Positions 1 through 9,612 of a DNA stretch of 64,000 bases are shown one piece after another. Position 1 is the first letter of the stretch, and the number at the start of each line of letters is the position of its first letter. The stretch is from AP-15 sp963732095 (GTDB lineage Bacteria > Pseudomonadota > Alphaproteobacteria > ATCC43930 > CGMCC-115725): the NCBI GenBank assembly GCA_963732095.1, contig CAVSZA010000051.1, positions 62,001-126,000 on the forward strand, written 5' to 3'. Below the pieces are notes generated by a model that was not told the origin of the DNA, searched no databases, and was given only the letters and a program-made list of their open reading frames with translations. The position numbers and the translations under genes are program-made.

Positions 1-681
1 GGGACTCCCGGGTTTTTACTCGGCACCGACGAGACCGGCCGTGATATCTGGTCGCGCCTGGTCTATGGGGCTCGCCTGTCCTTGTTCTGCGGGATCACGC
101 CGGTGCTGATGGCGACGATGATCGGCGGCATGCTCGGCCTCGTCGCTGGGATCAGCAGACGCCTCGTCAACATGGCCGTGATGCGGGTCACCGACGTGTT
201 CTACGCCTTCCCGTCGGTATTGCTGGCGATCGCGATCTGCGGCGTGATCGGCGGCGGCATCGGAAACACGATCCTGTCATTGACTATCGTTTTCATCCCG
301 CCGATCGTCCGCGTAACCGAGAGCCTGACGACACAGGTCAAGAACCGCGATTTCGTCGAGGCGGCGCGCGCCAGCGCCGCGCCGCCGCACGCAATCATCC
401 GGCATCAGATCGTGCCGAACGTGCTCGGCGGCATCCTTGTATACGCGACGAGCCTGGTCAGCATCAGCATCATCCTGTCGGCCGGACTTTCCTTTCTCGG
501 CCTCGGCGTAACCCCGCCCAATCCCGAATGGGGGCTGATGCTGAACGCGCTGCGCCAGGCGATCTTCGTCAACCCCATCGTAGCCGCGTTGCCGGGGGTC
601 GCGATCGTCATCACCTCGCTGTGCTTCAACCTGCTGAGCGACGGGCTGCGCAGCGCAATGGACATCAAGCTGCCGTCATGA
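1..681 (+). CDS. Dipeptide/oligopeptide ABC transporter permease, DppC-like (5' end outside window)
   Basis: Inner-membrane permease of a peptide/nickel-type ABC importer. The reading frame is open from base 1: translation begins GTPGFLLGTDETGRDIWSRL, which is the conserved stretch of DppC/OppC permeases just after the first membrane helix, so the true start lies upstream. The EAA-type cytoplasmic loop is visible (VEAARASAAPPHAIIRHQIVPN), followed by hydrophobic helices and the usual GLGVTPPNPEWGLML segment near the C terminus. The stop at 679-681 overlaps the next start (ATGA), so it is translationally coupled to the ATPase genes. Family membership is clear; the transported substrate is not. 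Confidence 0.93.
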   Translation, partial: GTPGFLLGTDETGRDIWSRLVYGARLSLFCGITPVLMATMIGGMLGLVAGISRRLVNMAVMRVTDVFYAFPSVLLAIAICGVIGGGIGNTILSLTIVFIPPIVRVTESLTTQVKNRDFVEAARASAAPPHAIIRHQIVPNVLGGILVYATSLVSISIILSAGLSFLGLGVTPPNPEWGLMLNALRQAIFVNPIVAALPGVAIVITSLCFNLLSDGLRSAMDIKLPS

Positions 682-1739
682 ACGCGCCGATCCTCCAGTC
701 TGCCGAGGATCGCGGCGGCCCGATGCAGCCATTGTTGATCGTGCGCGACCTCAAGAAACATTTCCCGGCCAAAGGGGGTTTCTGGAGCTTTTCGCGCGAT
801 GCGGTGCAGGCGGTCGACGGAGTGTCGTTCAATGTACTCAAGGGCCAGACGCTCGGCGTCGTCGGCGAGTCCGGCTGCGGCAAATCGACGACCGCGCGGT
901 TATTGCTGCACCTGATCGAACCGGATGCCGGCGAGATCATCTTCGACGGCGAAGGCGTCGGCGCGCCAGGCGGCATCAGCGTGCGCGAATTGCGATTGCA
1001 CATGCAGATGGTGTTTCAGGACAGCTACTCCTCGCTCAACCCGCGCGCCACGATCGCCGACATCATTGCCTTCGGGCCGCGCACCACCAAAAACGTTCCG
1101 CCCAAAAGGGCCCGTGAGCGGGCCGAACATTTGCTTGATCAGGTCGGGTTGCGTCCCTCGCTGTTCGCTCGGCGCTATCCGCACGAACTCTCCGGCGGCC
1201 AGCGCCAGCGCGTCAACATCGCCCGCGCGCTAGCACTCGAACCGCGTCTCTTGATCCTCGACGAGGCGGTCTCCGCGCTCGACAAATCGGTCGAGGCGCA
1301 GATCCTCAACCTACTCGCCGATCTGCGCCGCAATCTAGGTCTTACTTACCTGTTCATCTCGCACGACCTCAACGTCGTCCGCCACGTCAGCGACCGCGTC
1401 GTCGTCATGTATCTCGGCCGGATCGTCGAAGCCGGCGAGGTTGGCGTGATTTTCCGGCGGCCGTCGCATCCCTATACGCAGGCGCTGTTGCGGGCGATGC
1501 CGAGCATGGACCCGGATCGCCGTACCGAAGCTTCGCCGTTGACCGGCGATCCGCCCAACCCGATCAACCCGCCTTCCGGTTGCCGCTTCCGTACCCGGTG
1601 CGTCTTTGCCGAAGAGATTTGTGCGCGGGCGTCGCCGCCGCTCGACGATCTTGGCGGCGGGCATCAGGTCGCCTGCCACATGATGGTCCCCGGCTCCGGC
1701 CATAGCCGCGCCCGCACGATCAGCGCCGCCGATGACTGA
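678..1739 (+). CDS. Peptide ABC transporter ATP-binding protein, OppF/DppF-like
   Basis: Cytoplasmic ATPase energising the peptide importer. I place the start at ATG 678, overlapping the permease stop, rather than at the longer frame beginning at 528, because an ATGA overlap is typical and the extra 50 residues are only the permease gene read in another frame. The product is 353 aa. Visible motifs are Walker A (GESGCGKST), Q-loop, signature LSGGQRQR, Walker B (LLILDEAVSALD) and a switch His (FISHDL). A C-terminal oligopeptide-transporter extension follows, with the Cys-containing CRFRTRC motif found in OppF/DppF. The next gene starts 8 bases before this stop. Confidence 0.95.
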   Translation: MNAPILQSAEDRGGPMQPLLIVRDLKKHFPAKGGFWSFSRDAVQAVDGVSFNVLKGQTLGVVGESGCGKSTTARLLLHLIEPDAGEIIFDGEGVGAPGGISVRELRLHMQMVFQDSYSSLNPRATIADIIAFGPRTTKNVPPKRARERAEHLLDQVGLRPSLFARRYPHELSGGQRQRVNIARALALEPRLLILDEAVSALDKSVEAQILNLLADLRRNLGLTYLFISHDLNVVRHVSDRVVVMYLGRIVEAGEVGVIFRRPSHPYTQALLRAMPSMDPDRRTEASPLTGDPPNPINPPSGCRFRTRCVFAEEICARASPPLDDLGGGHQVACHMMVPGSGHSRARTISAADD

Positions 1740-2718
1740 GACCGCAGCCGTCAACGTCGAAAACTTGGCGGTGCGCTTCCGGCAGCGCGATCGTACGATC
1801 CACGCGGTGAACGACATCAGCTTCCGCGTCGGCCGCGGCGAGGTCCTCGGCATTCTCGGGGAGTCCGGATCCGGGAAAAGCGTCACGTTGCGCGCACTAA
1901 TGCGCCTGCTGCCCGATAATTGCGCAATCGACGGCCGGATCGTTCTTGATGGCGAAGACCTGACCACCGCCTCCAAGAGCCGGATCGAGGAATTGCGCGG
2001 CAGTCGCATCGCAATGATCTTCCAGGAGCCGGTGACCGCGCTCGACCCGGTGTTCACGATCGGCGAACAGATCACCGAGACATTGGTCCGCCACCAGCGC
2101 ATAGCGCGCCGTGACGCCCGACGCTGCGCCCTCGAATGGTTGGAACGGGTGCAGATCCCGTCGGCGCGACGCCGCTTCGATGCTTATCCGCACGAGATGT
2201 CGGGCGGCATGCGCCAGCGTGCGATGATTGCATTGGCGCTGTCGTGCAACCCGACCGTATTGCTCGCGGACGAGCCGACCACGGCGCTAGACGTCACCGT
2301 ACAGATCCAGATCCTGCTGCTGTTGCGCGAACTGCAGCGTGAACTTGGCATGGCAGTCGTTTTCGTCACGCACGACATCGGTGCCGCGGTCGAGGTCAGC
2401 GATCGCCTGGCGGTGATGTATGCCGGCCGCTTTGTCGAAACCGGGACGACGCGCGACCTGCTCAGAAAACGCGCACATCCCTATACCGAAGGCCTGCTCG
2501 CCGCCAATCTGCATGGGGTCGAGCCGGGCAGCCGACTGATGACGATCCCCGGCGCGCCGCCGAACCTCGCCGCGTTGCCGCCCGGCTGCAGCTTTGCCCC
2601 ACGCTGTCCCTATGCGCTCTCGCGATGCGTCGAGACGTTGCCGGCGCCGGTGATGTGCGGCGACGACCATGTCGCGCGCTGTGTCCGCGCCGAGGAGCGG
2701 ATCAAACTCGCGGCCTGA
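1732..2718 (+). CDS. Peptide ABC transporter ATP-binding protein, OppD/DppD-like
   Basis: Second ATPase of the importer, 328 aa, which would pair with the preceding OppF-like subunit. Walker A (GESGSGKS), signature MSGGMRQR, Walker B (LLADEPTTALD) and switch His (FVTHDI) are present. The C-terminal cysteine cluster (CSFAPRC, then SRC) matches the oligopeptide/dipeptide C-terminal domain. Its ATG overlaps the end of the upstream ATPase, and the binding-protein gene follows after 66 bp. The gene order permease-ATPase-ATPase-binding protein is common for peptide, opine or glutathione importers. Confidence 0.95.
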   Translation: MTETAAVNVENLAVRFRQRDRTIHAVNDISFRVGRGEVLGILGESGSGKSVTLRALMRLLPDNCAIDGRIVLDGEDLTTASKSRIEELRGSRIAMIFQEPVTALDPVFTIGEQITETLVRHQRIARRDARRCALEWLERVQIPSARRRFDAYPHEMSGGMRQRAMIALALSCNPTVLLADEPTTALDVTVQIQILLLLRELQRELGMAVVFVTHDIGAAVEVSDRLAVMYAGRFVETGTTRDLLRKRAHPYTEGLLAANLHGVEPGSRLMTIPGAPPNLAALPPGCSFAPRCPYALSRCVETLPAPVMCGDDHVARCVRAEERIKLAA

Positions 2719-2784
2719 AAATATTCCGCCGCCGGTGGCACCGATCTTGCCTGGATCTGCCTGGCAAAAACCTAGGGAAGTTCC

Positions 2785-4398
2785 ATGGTCGGACGTGCCT
2801 TCTATGGCATCCGTGTTCGCATCGGTCTATTCGCCGCGGCAGTGTTTTTGGGTGGTGCGCCACTCGGTGGAGCCTACGCCGACCAAGTCATGCGGGTCGG
2901 CATGACGGCATCCGATCTGCCGACCACGGGCGGCATTCCGAATAATGGCGGTGAAGGCTTCCGCTTTCTTGGTTATCCCGTATTCGATTCGCTGGTCAAT
3001 TGGGACTTCAAGCATCCCAACGAGACTGCCGATGTGACGCCGGGGCTGGCGACCAGTTGGGAGATCGACGAGGTCGACCATACGCGCTGGGTCTTTCACT
3101 TGCGGCACGGCGTCAAATTTCATGATGGCACCGACTTCAACGCCGACGCGGTGGTCTTCACCTTGGGGCGCATTTATGATGATAAGTCGCCGCAATTCGA
3201 CGCGACGTCATCGCCAATTGTGCGCGCCGTTGTCAGCATGCTGCAGCGCTGGGAGAAAATCGACGATTGCACGATCGCGATCTACACCAACGTTCCGTTC
3301 AGTCATTTCCCCTACTTGGTCACCCGCATCCTGTTCGTCAGCCCGACGGCGTGGGAGAAGGCCGGGCGCAGCTGGACCGAGTTCGCCAAGACGCCGGCGG
3401 GCACCGGACCGTTCAAGATCACCAAGGTGACGCCGCGCGTCAGCGTCGAGATGGCGCGCAACCCGGACTACTGGGACAAGCACCGCATCCCCAAGCTCGA
3501 CCGCATGATCGTGATGCCGATGCCGGAGGCCAACACGCGCGTCGCCGCGCTGCGCTCCGGCCAGGTCGATTGGATCGAGGTCCCGCCGCCGGATATGATC
3601 GACAGCCTCAAATCCGCGGGGTTCCAGATCAGCCTATGGCCCTACCCGCACACTTGGCCCTACGTCCTCAATGTTACCGGGCAATCGCCGTTTCGCGACA
3701 AGCTGGTGCGCCAGGCGGCTAATTACGCGGTTGACCGCGACGGCCTCGTCAAATTGCTGAACGGCACCGCGACGCCGGCCCCCGGCCTCTACCCGGTCGA
3801 GCACCCGGTCTTCGGGAACCCGCAAAACCATTACACTTACGATCCCGAGAGGGCCAAGGCGCTGCTGAAGCAAGCCGGCTATATCGGGCCGGTGAAGGCC
3901 AAAATCATGATCTCGACCTCCGGTTCCGGGCAGATGATGCCGCTGCCGATGAACGAGTTTCTACAGCAGAGCATGCAGGCGGCCGGGTTCGATCTCGATT
4001 TCGAGGTCGTCGAGTGGGGCGCCATGCTGCTCGGCTATCGCAGCGCGCCGGACGCGCCGGCTTCCAAAGGCGTCGACGCATTGAACATCAGCCTCAGCTA
4101 CACCGATCCGTCATCGATGTTCCGCTATTGGCATCTTACCAGCTATTCGCCAACCAACCAGAATTGGGGGCACTGGTCGACACCGCAACTCGACGATCTG
4201 CTGCAACAAGCCCAGGATACGTTTGACCCGGCGATGCGCGACCAGATCCTGGCCAAGGCCCATGCATTGGTCGTCGACGAGGCGCCATGGATGTGGATCG
4301 TGCACGATTTGAACCCCCGGGCGATGTCGTCCCATGTAAAGGGGTTCCGCCCGGCGCAAAGCTGGTCACAGGATTTCACGACGATCTGGATGGAGTAG
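2785..4398 (+). CDS. ABC transporter substrate-binding protein, family 5 (peptide/nickel)
   Basis: Periplasmic solute-binding protein of the upstream transporter, 537 aa, normal size for SBP family 5. An N-terminal Sec signal peptide is visible: basic start, hydrophobic GLFAAAVFLGG, then a likely cleavage after AYA. Family hallmarks include the early WEIDEVDHTRWVFHLRHGVKF segment, GTGPFKI and the DYWDKHRIPKLD region. AGGGAAG upstream of ATG 2785 serves as ribosome-binding site. The 66-bp gap after the ATPase gene suggests one operon. Ligand specificity cannot be told from the sequence. Confidence 0.93.
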   Translation: MVGRAFYGIRVRIGLFAAAVFLGGAPLGGAYADQVMRVGMTASDLPTTGGIPNNGGEGFRFLGYPVFDSLVNWDFKHPNETADVTPGLATSWEIDEVDHTRWVFHLRHGVKFHDGTDFNADAVVFTLGRIYDDKSPQFDATSSPIVRAVVSMLQRWEKIDDCTIAIYTNVPFSHFPYLVTRILFVSPTAWEKAGRSWTEFAKTPAGTGPFKITKVTPRVSVEMARNPDYWDKHRIPKLDRMIVMPMPEANTRVAALRSGQVDWIEVPPPDMIDSLKSAGFQISLWPYPHTWPYVLNVTGQSPFRDKLVRQAANYAVDRDGLVKLLNGTATPAPGLYPVEHPVFGNPQNHYTYDPERAKALLKQAGYIGPVKAKIMISTSGSGQMMPLPMNEFLQQSMQAAGFDLDFEVVEWGAMLLGYRSAPDAPASKGVDALNISLSYTDPSSMFRYWHLTSYSPTNQNWGHWSTPQLDDLLQQAQDTFDPAMRDQILAKAHALVVDEAPWMWIVHDLNPRAMSSHVKGFRPAQSWSQDFTTIWME

Positions 4399-4784
4399 TT
4401 TAAATCATTCTGGCTTCGTCTGCTCGAGGCGAACAAGATGATAGGATCGCCTCCCCGACTAGCACTGATCTGCTGGCCATTGAGCCGTTCGGACGCCGTA
4501 GCGTCGTTCCAAGGGCCGGCCGGCTGAAGAGCCGTCTCGGGTCGACTACGGCGGTTGGGGAGCGCCCGGCGAAGGTCGGCTATTGGCACGAAGCATAACT
4601 GCGGCGGCGCGCACGTGATTTCCGGAGCTGAGGGCCTACCGGCCATACTATCCTACTATCAACCTGTGTGATAACGATCCAGCGAACAGCACGTGCGGCA
4701 GGCGGCACGTGCTGCTCGTGCTGCGGCAGGAGAGCCGGCGCTGGCAGGTTCAAGTCCACCCACGGAGCGACGGCGGGGAGCAAG
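4399..4784. other. Intergenic region, no gene seen
   Basis: I see no supported gene in these 386 bases. An inverted repeat with 8-bp arms AGCACGTG/CACGTGCT (4688-4695 and 4706-4713) lies between the transporter operon and the decayed amidohydrolase. It could be a hairpin or binding site; nothing else supports a role. Confidence 0.4.
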
Positions 4785-5500
4785 TCACGCCCGATAGACG
4801 TCGCCGCGGGCCATTACGAAGGCCACGCGCTCGAGCACAGACACGTTTCGAGCGGGCTCGAATCCACAGCGATCACATCGGCCGATTTGCCTGCCGCGAT
4901 CGTTCCCACTTCGTCGGAAATGTCGAGTAGCTTGGCGGCATTGACTGTCGCTGCTTGGATCGCTTCGCGGGAAGGCATCCCTGCTTCGACCATGTAGCCG
5001 AACCCACGTGCGTTCTGTCCGTGGGGCCCCACTCCCATGTCCGTGCCGAACGCGATCGTCACACCGGCCTTGTGCGCGAGCGGGCGAGGGCCTCCTTGAT
5101 CTTCACCCCGACCACCTTCGCCTTCTCGATTTGCGCTGGCGTCAAGACGCCATCGCCCCGCGCCATCTCCAAAACGGTGACGCCGGCGATAATCGTCGGC
5201 ACATGAAAAGCGCCTTTGGCGATGAACAGCTCGAGCGAGCGAGCGTCGAGGAAGCTCCCATGCTCGATTGAGTCGACCCCCGCTTCGAGCGCCGCGTTGA
5301 TGCCGGCAGCGCCGTGCGCATGGGCAGCGGCCCGCCGGCCCAGGCGATGGGCCGTTTCGCGATCGGGGGAACGCCCGCCCACATCCGCTCTGACATCTCC
5401 TGTGCGTCACAGAGCGCACGAGGCCACAGCATGAGCAAGGGTGGATCACCCTGGGGCAGCGCTGCGAACCACCCTCGTTCGGGCGAGCATATTGTACCAA
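4785..5500 (-). pseudogene. Amidohydrolase (imidazolonepropionase-like), 3' half, multiply frameshifted
   Basis: Remnant of a metal-dependent amidohydrolase. On the minus strand one frame reads AHAHGAAGINAALEAGVDSIEHGSFLD (shown in part: HxH motif and the SIEHG metal site), running to KIKEALARSRTRP. The next frame continues with AGVTIAFGTDMGVGPHG and ends AAGKSADVIAVDSSPLE. A third frame then supplies the family ending SVLERVAFVMARGDVYRA before the stop at 4785-4787. At least two frameshifts are therefore needed, and the N-terminal half is missing. It is not translatable as one protein. The conserved order of the pieces shows a recently lost gene of the family often annotated as Xaa-Pro dipeptidase or amidohydrolase. 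Confidence 0.8.
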
Positions 5501-6043
5501 AAGTGTTCCTCAGCTACAGACGCAACAGAGCCTTAGAGCGTGCGTATTTTGCGCTCGTTGCGCGGTCAACCCCCGTTCCTGCCATCTGCCAATTGTTGCT
5601 ATGCCTAGCATTCGAGCCTTATGCCAGAGAACTGGCGCAACGTGAAGTCACAAAGGTGGTTAAGCGAACGATCTAGGATTGTGCCGACTGCGATCAAAAT
5701 CGCACGGAGACGCTCATCCATGAGACGGCGCATCGCAATGAGCAGCCCACGGCAGGCAGCATTGGCACCCGAATTGGCACCGGACGGGGTAGCACAGGTC
5801 AGGATCGCGCGGGACAAGACGCGATGGCAGGAGATTGAAAGCCGCAGAGAGCCTCACGCCATGGTATGGAACGGGACAGGTCAGGACGACGCCAAGCGCA
5901 TTTCGAGACCGCCCCGTTCGACCGCTCCGGCACCTCTCCGTGCCCCCTCGAATAGCCGATAGCGTGAAGGGCCGCAACCGCGAGGACATTCCCTTTCGGG
6001 GTCGGCCGCCACTAAGATCGCGGCCGATTGCGGAGGAGAGGTG
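5501..6043. other. Non-coding stretch upstream of the DadA-like gene
   Basis: About 540 bases without a convincing gene. It may include unrecognisable 5' sequence of the decayed amidohydrolase. The long minus-strand frame that crosses 5714-7309 is a shadow of the oxidoreductase gene. The promoter and ribosome-binding site of the next gene (GGAGGAGAG at 6032-6040) lie at the right end. Confidence 0.4.
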
Positions 6044-7360
6044 ATGCCGGGGTTTGGGGCAAGGCGGGTCGGGGTGATCGGGGCCGGCATGGTCGGGGTG
6101 TGCGCGGCGAGCTGGTTGCAGCGCGACGGCCACAGCGTCTTTCTGATCGAAAAAGACGAGCCCGGCCATGGCGCCACCTTCGGCAACGCCGGGTGCTTCA
6201 ACGGCTCGTCGGTCACCCCGGTAGCAATGCCTGGTGTCGTTTGGAATGTTCCGGGCTGGCTCTTCGACCCGCTCGCCCCTTTGGCGCTGCGCTGGAGCTA
6301 TCTGCCGGCAATCGCGCCGTGGCTGCTGCGCTTCGTCCGCGCCGGCACACCCGAAAAGGCGCGGGCGGCGGCGCGCGCCCTGCGCCCGCTCGTCGGGCCG
6401 ACCCTCGATGCGCTGAAACCGCTGGTCAGCGCGGCAGGTGCCGAGGATCTCGTCCATCGTCTCGGCCATCTCTATGTCTACCGCTCGGCCGAAAGCCTGA
6501 CGAAGGACCGGTTCGCCTGGGATCTGCGGCGGGAGAACGGGGTTGAGATCGACGAGTTCGACGCCGACGAATTGCGCCAGCTGGAGCCCGCCCTGTCGCG
6601 CGACTATGTGCGCGGCGTGCTGGTCCGCGAGAACGGGCATACCTCGAACCCATTGGCATTGGTCGAGCGTCTCGTCGAGCACTTCGTCCGCTCGGGCGGC
6701 GAACTGGTGCGGGCGCGAGCGCACGGCTTTCGCCTCGAAGGCCGCCGGCTCGCCGCGATCGAGACCGATGCCGGAGACCTCGCAGCCGACGCCGCGATCA
6801 TCTGTGCCGGGGCCTATTCGAACCCGCTCGCCGCGGCGCTGGGCGACACGACGCCGCTCGAGACCGAGCGCGGCTATCACCTGATGATCCGCGATCCGGA
6901 AACAATGCCGCGCATCCCGACCGCCGATGCCGACGGCAAATTCGTCGCGACGCCAATGGATACGGGGCTGCGCTTTGCCGGCACGGTGGAACTTGCCGGT
7001 CTGGAGGCGCCCCCCGACTGGCGGCGCGCCCAAATCTTGCTCGAGCAAGGGCGCAAGATGCTGCCCGGCCTCGCCGCATCGCACCCGCCGGAGCGGATCT
7101 CGGTGTGGATGGGCCATCGGCCGAGCCTGCCCGACTCGCTGCCGGTTCTCGGCCCGTCGGGCGCGACGCCGGACGTCATCTACGCTTTCGGCCACGGCCA
7201 TGTCGGCATGACTTCGGCGCCAATGACCGGCAAGATCGTCGCCGACCTCGTCGCCGGCCGGCCGCCCTCGATCCATATCAAGCCTTTTTCTGCCGGCCGG
7301 TTCCGTCAACTGCGCGCTCGGAGAAGCTCGGGCAAATCGGTCAATGACGACACGGTATGA
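6044..7360 (+). CDS. FAD-dependent amine/D-amino-acid oxidoreductase, DadA-like
   Basis: DAO-superfamily flavoenzyme, 438 aa, expected to oxidise a C-N bond of a D-amino acid or related amine. The N-terminal Rossmann motif GVIGAGMVGV is followed by FLIEKDEPGHGATFGNAG, typical of DadA. The C terminus has the GLRFAGTVEL and GHRPSLPDSLPVLGPS segments and ends in the FAD-binding YAFGHGHVGMT. ATG 6044 is preferred over GTG 6041 because it is better spaced from GGAGGAG. Its 3' end overlaps the convergent dehalogenase gene by 55 bp. Its location beside a phosphonate-type transporter leaves open an aminophosphonate as substrate, which is inference. Confidence 0.9.
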   Translation: MPGFGARRVGVIGAGMVGVCAASWLQRDGHSVFLIEKDEPGHGATFGNAGCFNGSSVTPVAMPGVVWNVPGWLFDPLAPLALRWSYLPAIAPWLLRFVRAGTPEKARAAARALRPLVGPTLDALKPLVSAAGAEDLVHRLGHLYVYRSAESLTKDRFAWDLRRENGVEIDEFDADELRQLEPALSRDYVRGVLVRENGHTSNPLALVERLVEHFVRSGGELVRARAHGFRLEGRRLAAIETDAGDLAADAAIICAGAYSNPLAAALGDTTPLETERGYHLMIRDPETMPRIPTADADGKFVATPMDTGLRFAGTVELAGLEAPPDWRRAQILLEQGRKMLPGLAASHPPERISVWMGHRPSLPDSLPVLGPSGATPDVIYAFGHGHVGMTSAPMTGKIVADLVAGRPPSIHIKPFSAGRFRQLRARRSSGKSVNDDTV

Positions 7361-8013
7361 TCGGGAGCGTGACCGAGCTCCTCGGCGCGTCCGCGCAGCA
7401 TACTGAACATCGTGGCCGGAGCGCCCCCGCTGCTGCGGCGGATCCAGGCGACATCGAAACCGAAGGCCTTGGCGCCGGCGACGTCGAAGCCGTTAGACGA
7501 GATGAAAAGCACTTCCTCCTTCGGGGCGCCGAGCGCCGGCGCGACGAGGGCATAACAGGAGGGGTGCGGCTTGTATGCACGGACGCTGTCGACGCTGATC
7601 ACGGCCTCGATCCGCCGGTCGAGCTCGGAATTCCGCACGAGTTCTTGGAGCATTCGCGGGTTGCCGTTCGACAGGATGGCGAGCTTATGCCCCGCGAGCG
7701 CGGCGAGCGCCTCTTGGGCTTCCGGATAGGGATCGAGGTGGAGATAATTCTCCATCAAGGGTCCGCGGATAGCGTCATTCGGCTCGACCCCCGCCGCCCG
7801 CAATGCAAAGTCGAGCGCGGCGCCCGTCACCTCCCAAAAGTCCGCATATTCCTGCATCAAGCTGCGCAGCCAAGTGTATTCCAATTGCTTCAACCGCCAG
7901 ATCTGCGTGATCACCTCGCCTTTCCCCGGGCACAAGGCCTCGGCCCTCGCCAGTACGGATTGAACGTCGTAGAGCGTGCCATAGGCGTCGAAAACCAAGG
8001 TCCGAACCGTCAT
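7306..8013 (-). CDS. (S)-2-haloacid dehalogenase, type II (HAD superfamily)
   Basis: HAD-fold hydrolase, 235 aa, close to the usual length of L-2-haloacid dehalogenases. Residues known to be catalytic in that family are visible: nucleophile Asp9 and Thr13 in FDAYGTLYDV, Arg40 in IWRLKQLEY, Ser/Asn in LSNGNP, Lys and Tyr in YKPHPSCYAL, and the Ser-Asn...Asp of FISSNGFDVAG. It starts 28 bp after the phnC-like stop on the same strand, so it is probably the last gene of the phnDEC operon. It is not a phosphonatase (PhnX): that family's DWAGT motif and Schiff-base lysine cap are absent. The natural substrate is unproven. Confidence 0.9.
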   Translation of the reverse strand: MTVRTLVFDAYGTLYDVQSVLARAEALCPGKGEVITQIWRLKQLEYTWLRSLMQEYADFWEVTGAALDFALRAAGVEPNDAIRGPLMENYLHLDPYPEAQEALAALAGHKLAILSNGNPRMLQELVRNSELDRRIEAVISVDSVRAYKPHPSCYALVAPALGAPKEEVLFISSNGFDVAGAKAFGFDVAWIRRSSGGAPATMFSMLRGRAEELGHAPDHTVSSLTDLPELLRARS

Positions 8014-8041
8014 GATAGAATTCCTTCCCGCAAACGCGTCT

Positions 8042-8803
8042 TCAAGTCGCGAAGATCATGCGATGATCGGCTTCGGCAAACGCGGCGGCCGGCCGATCGG
8101 CGATCATTCGGCCGGCGCGCAGACCGATGACGCGATCGGCGAATTGGATCGCGAACTCGACCTGGTGCAAGCTAACGAGCACGGCGATCATGCGCTCGCG
8201 CGCAATGTCCCGCAAAATCGACAGGACGCTTTTGGCCAATTCCGGATCGAGGCTGGCGACCGGCTCGTCGGCCAGGACAAACCGGCTCTGTTGGGCAAGC
8301 GCCCGCGCGATCGCCACACGTTGCTGCTGGCCGCCCGACAAGCTGTCGGCACGCTGCAGTGCGTAGGACAGCAGGCCGACGCGATCGAGCGCGGCGAGGG
8401 CGAATTGCCGATCCCTGTGCGGGAAACGGCGCAGCATCACGCGCCAGGTCGGCACCTCCCCGAGACGGCCGGCCAGGACATTGTCGAGCGCGCTCAATCG
8501 CCGGATCAGATTGAACTGCTGGAAGATCAGGCCGATCTCGCTGCGCGCCATCGACAACTGCCGGCCGCCCAGGGTTCGCATGGCATGCTCGCCAAGGAAA
8601 ATCTGCCCACAATCAGACTGCGCGAGGCGCGTTACGCAGCGAAACAATGTGGTCTTTCCGGCACCGCTGGCTCCAAGTATCGCGACGACCTCACCCGCTG
8701 CCACGTCGAAAGAAACATCATCGAGCACGACGCGGTCGCCAAACCGCTTTTTTAGCCCGACGATGCGTATTGCCGGATCGCGTGGCGACACCGCGGCGAT
8801 CAC
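8042..8803 (-). CDS. phnC: Phosphonate-type ABC transporter ATP-binding protein
   Basis: ATPase of a phosphonate/phosphite-type importer, 253 aa. Walker A (GASGAGKT), Q-loop (IFQQFNLI), signature SLSGGQQQR and Walker B (FVLADEPVASLDP) are present. The QQQRVAIARALAQQ region and SLHQVEFA H-loop match PhnC. The start codon overlaps the stop of the upstream permease gene (ATGA), showing translational coupling in the order phnD-phnE-phnC-dehalogenase. Binding proteins of this class can also serve other small anions, so phosphonate as substrate is a family-level inference. Confidence 0.92.
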   Translation of the reverse strand: MIAAVSPRDPAIRIVGLKKRFGDRVVLDDVSFDVAAGEVVAILGASGAGKTTLFRCVTRLAQSDCGQIFLGEHAMRTLGGRQLSMARSEIGLIFQQFNLIRRLSALDNVLAGRLGEVPTWRVMLRRFPHRDRQFALAALDRVGLLSYALQRADSLSGGQQQRVAIARALAQQSRFVLADEPVASLDPELAKSVLSILRDIARERMIAVLVSLHQVEFAIQFADRVIGLRAGRMIADRPAAAFAEADHRMIFAT

Positions 8804-9612
8804 ACCAGTCCCCGCCGCAGTCTGGCGCTGAACTGGTCGATCATCGTCACCATCGCAAGGATGATCAGAATGATCGTGAACAGACGCGCGAAGTCCAAGA
8901 GGTCTACGCTGTTCTTCAACTCCTGCCCGATCCCGCCGGCGCCGACGACACCGAGGACGGTCGAGGAGCGGACATTGAACTCCCAGATGTAGAGGGTGAT
9001 CGACGTCAAATTCGGCAATACATCCGGCAGCAGTGCGTAGCTGATCACCTTCAGGCGATTGGCTCCGGTCAGCGCCGCCGCCTCGAGCGGGCCTGGTTCG
9101 ACGGCCTCGATCGCTTCCGACCAGAGCTTGGCGATCGTGCCGGCGGAATGGAGGCCGATGCCGAGTACCCCGGCGAAGGGCCCCAATCCGACGGCCGCAA
9201 CGAAGAGCAATGCGAAGATGAAGGAATCAATTCCTCGCAGCGCATTTAGAAACCAGCGCATGGGGGTGTAGAGCAGCCCGCTCGGGGTGATGTTCTGCGC
9301 CGCGAGTATGCAGCACGGCATCGCAATGACCACGCCGATGGTCGTGCCGACCACCGCCATTGCAACAGTCTCAATAGCGCGCTCGATCAGGACAGCGAGA
9401 TCGCTTGTGTCGGGCGGCCATGCCTTGGCCGCCCAATGCGCGAGCCTCGGCAGCCCGTCCCACAGACGGCCGAGGTCGAAATCGACAAAATAAAGGGAGA
9501 AACCGTAGACCAGCAACAAGAGCAGGAGTGTCGTGACGAAACGAACCGGCGTCGCCCCGATCAGGGAACGCGTCGGATCCGGATAGAGTGCCTCGGTGTC
9601 GCCGGTCCTCAT
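8800..9612 (-). CDS. phnE: Phosphonate-type ABC transporter permease
   Basis: Inner-membrane permease, 270 aa. Several hydrophobic helices are visible, including FVTTLLLLLLVYGFSLYFV near the N terminus. The PhnE signature region EAVEPGPLEAAALTGANRL is followed by the ending YIWEFNVRSSTVLGVVGAGG, which is diagnostic of PhnE. Both ends overlap neighbours by four bases (phnD upstream, phnC downstream), so the three genes are translated together. Confidence 0.93.
   Translation of the reverse strand: MRTGDTEALYPDPTRSLIGATPVRFVTTLLLLLLVYGFSLYFVDFDLGRLWDGLPRLAHWAAKAWPPDTSDLAVLIERAIETVAMAVVGTTIGVVIAMPCCILAAQNITPSGLLYTPMRWFLNALRGIDSFIFALLFVAAVGLGPFAGVLGIGLHSAGTIAKLWSEAIEAVEPGPLEAAALTGANRLKVISYALLPDVLPNLTSITLYIWEFNVRSSTVLGVVGAGGIGQELKNSVDLLDFARLFTIILIILAMVTMIDQFSARLRRGLV

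Noticed and set aside
4688..4713. Inverted repeat AGCACGTG/CACGTGCT
   Set aside because: Each arm contains the self-palindrome CACGTG and there is no following T-run or nearby start, so neither terminator nor operator is supported.
5714..7309. 531-aa minus-strand frame opposite the DadA-like gene
   Set aside because: Antisense shadow; the plus-strand FAD motif and family blocks are unambiguous.
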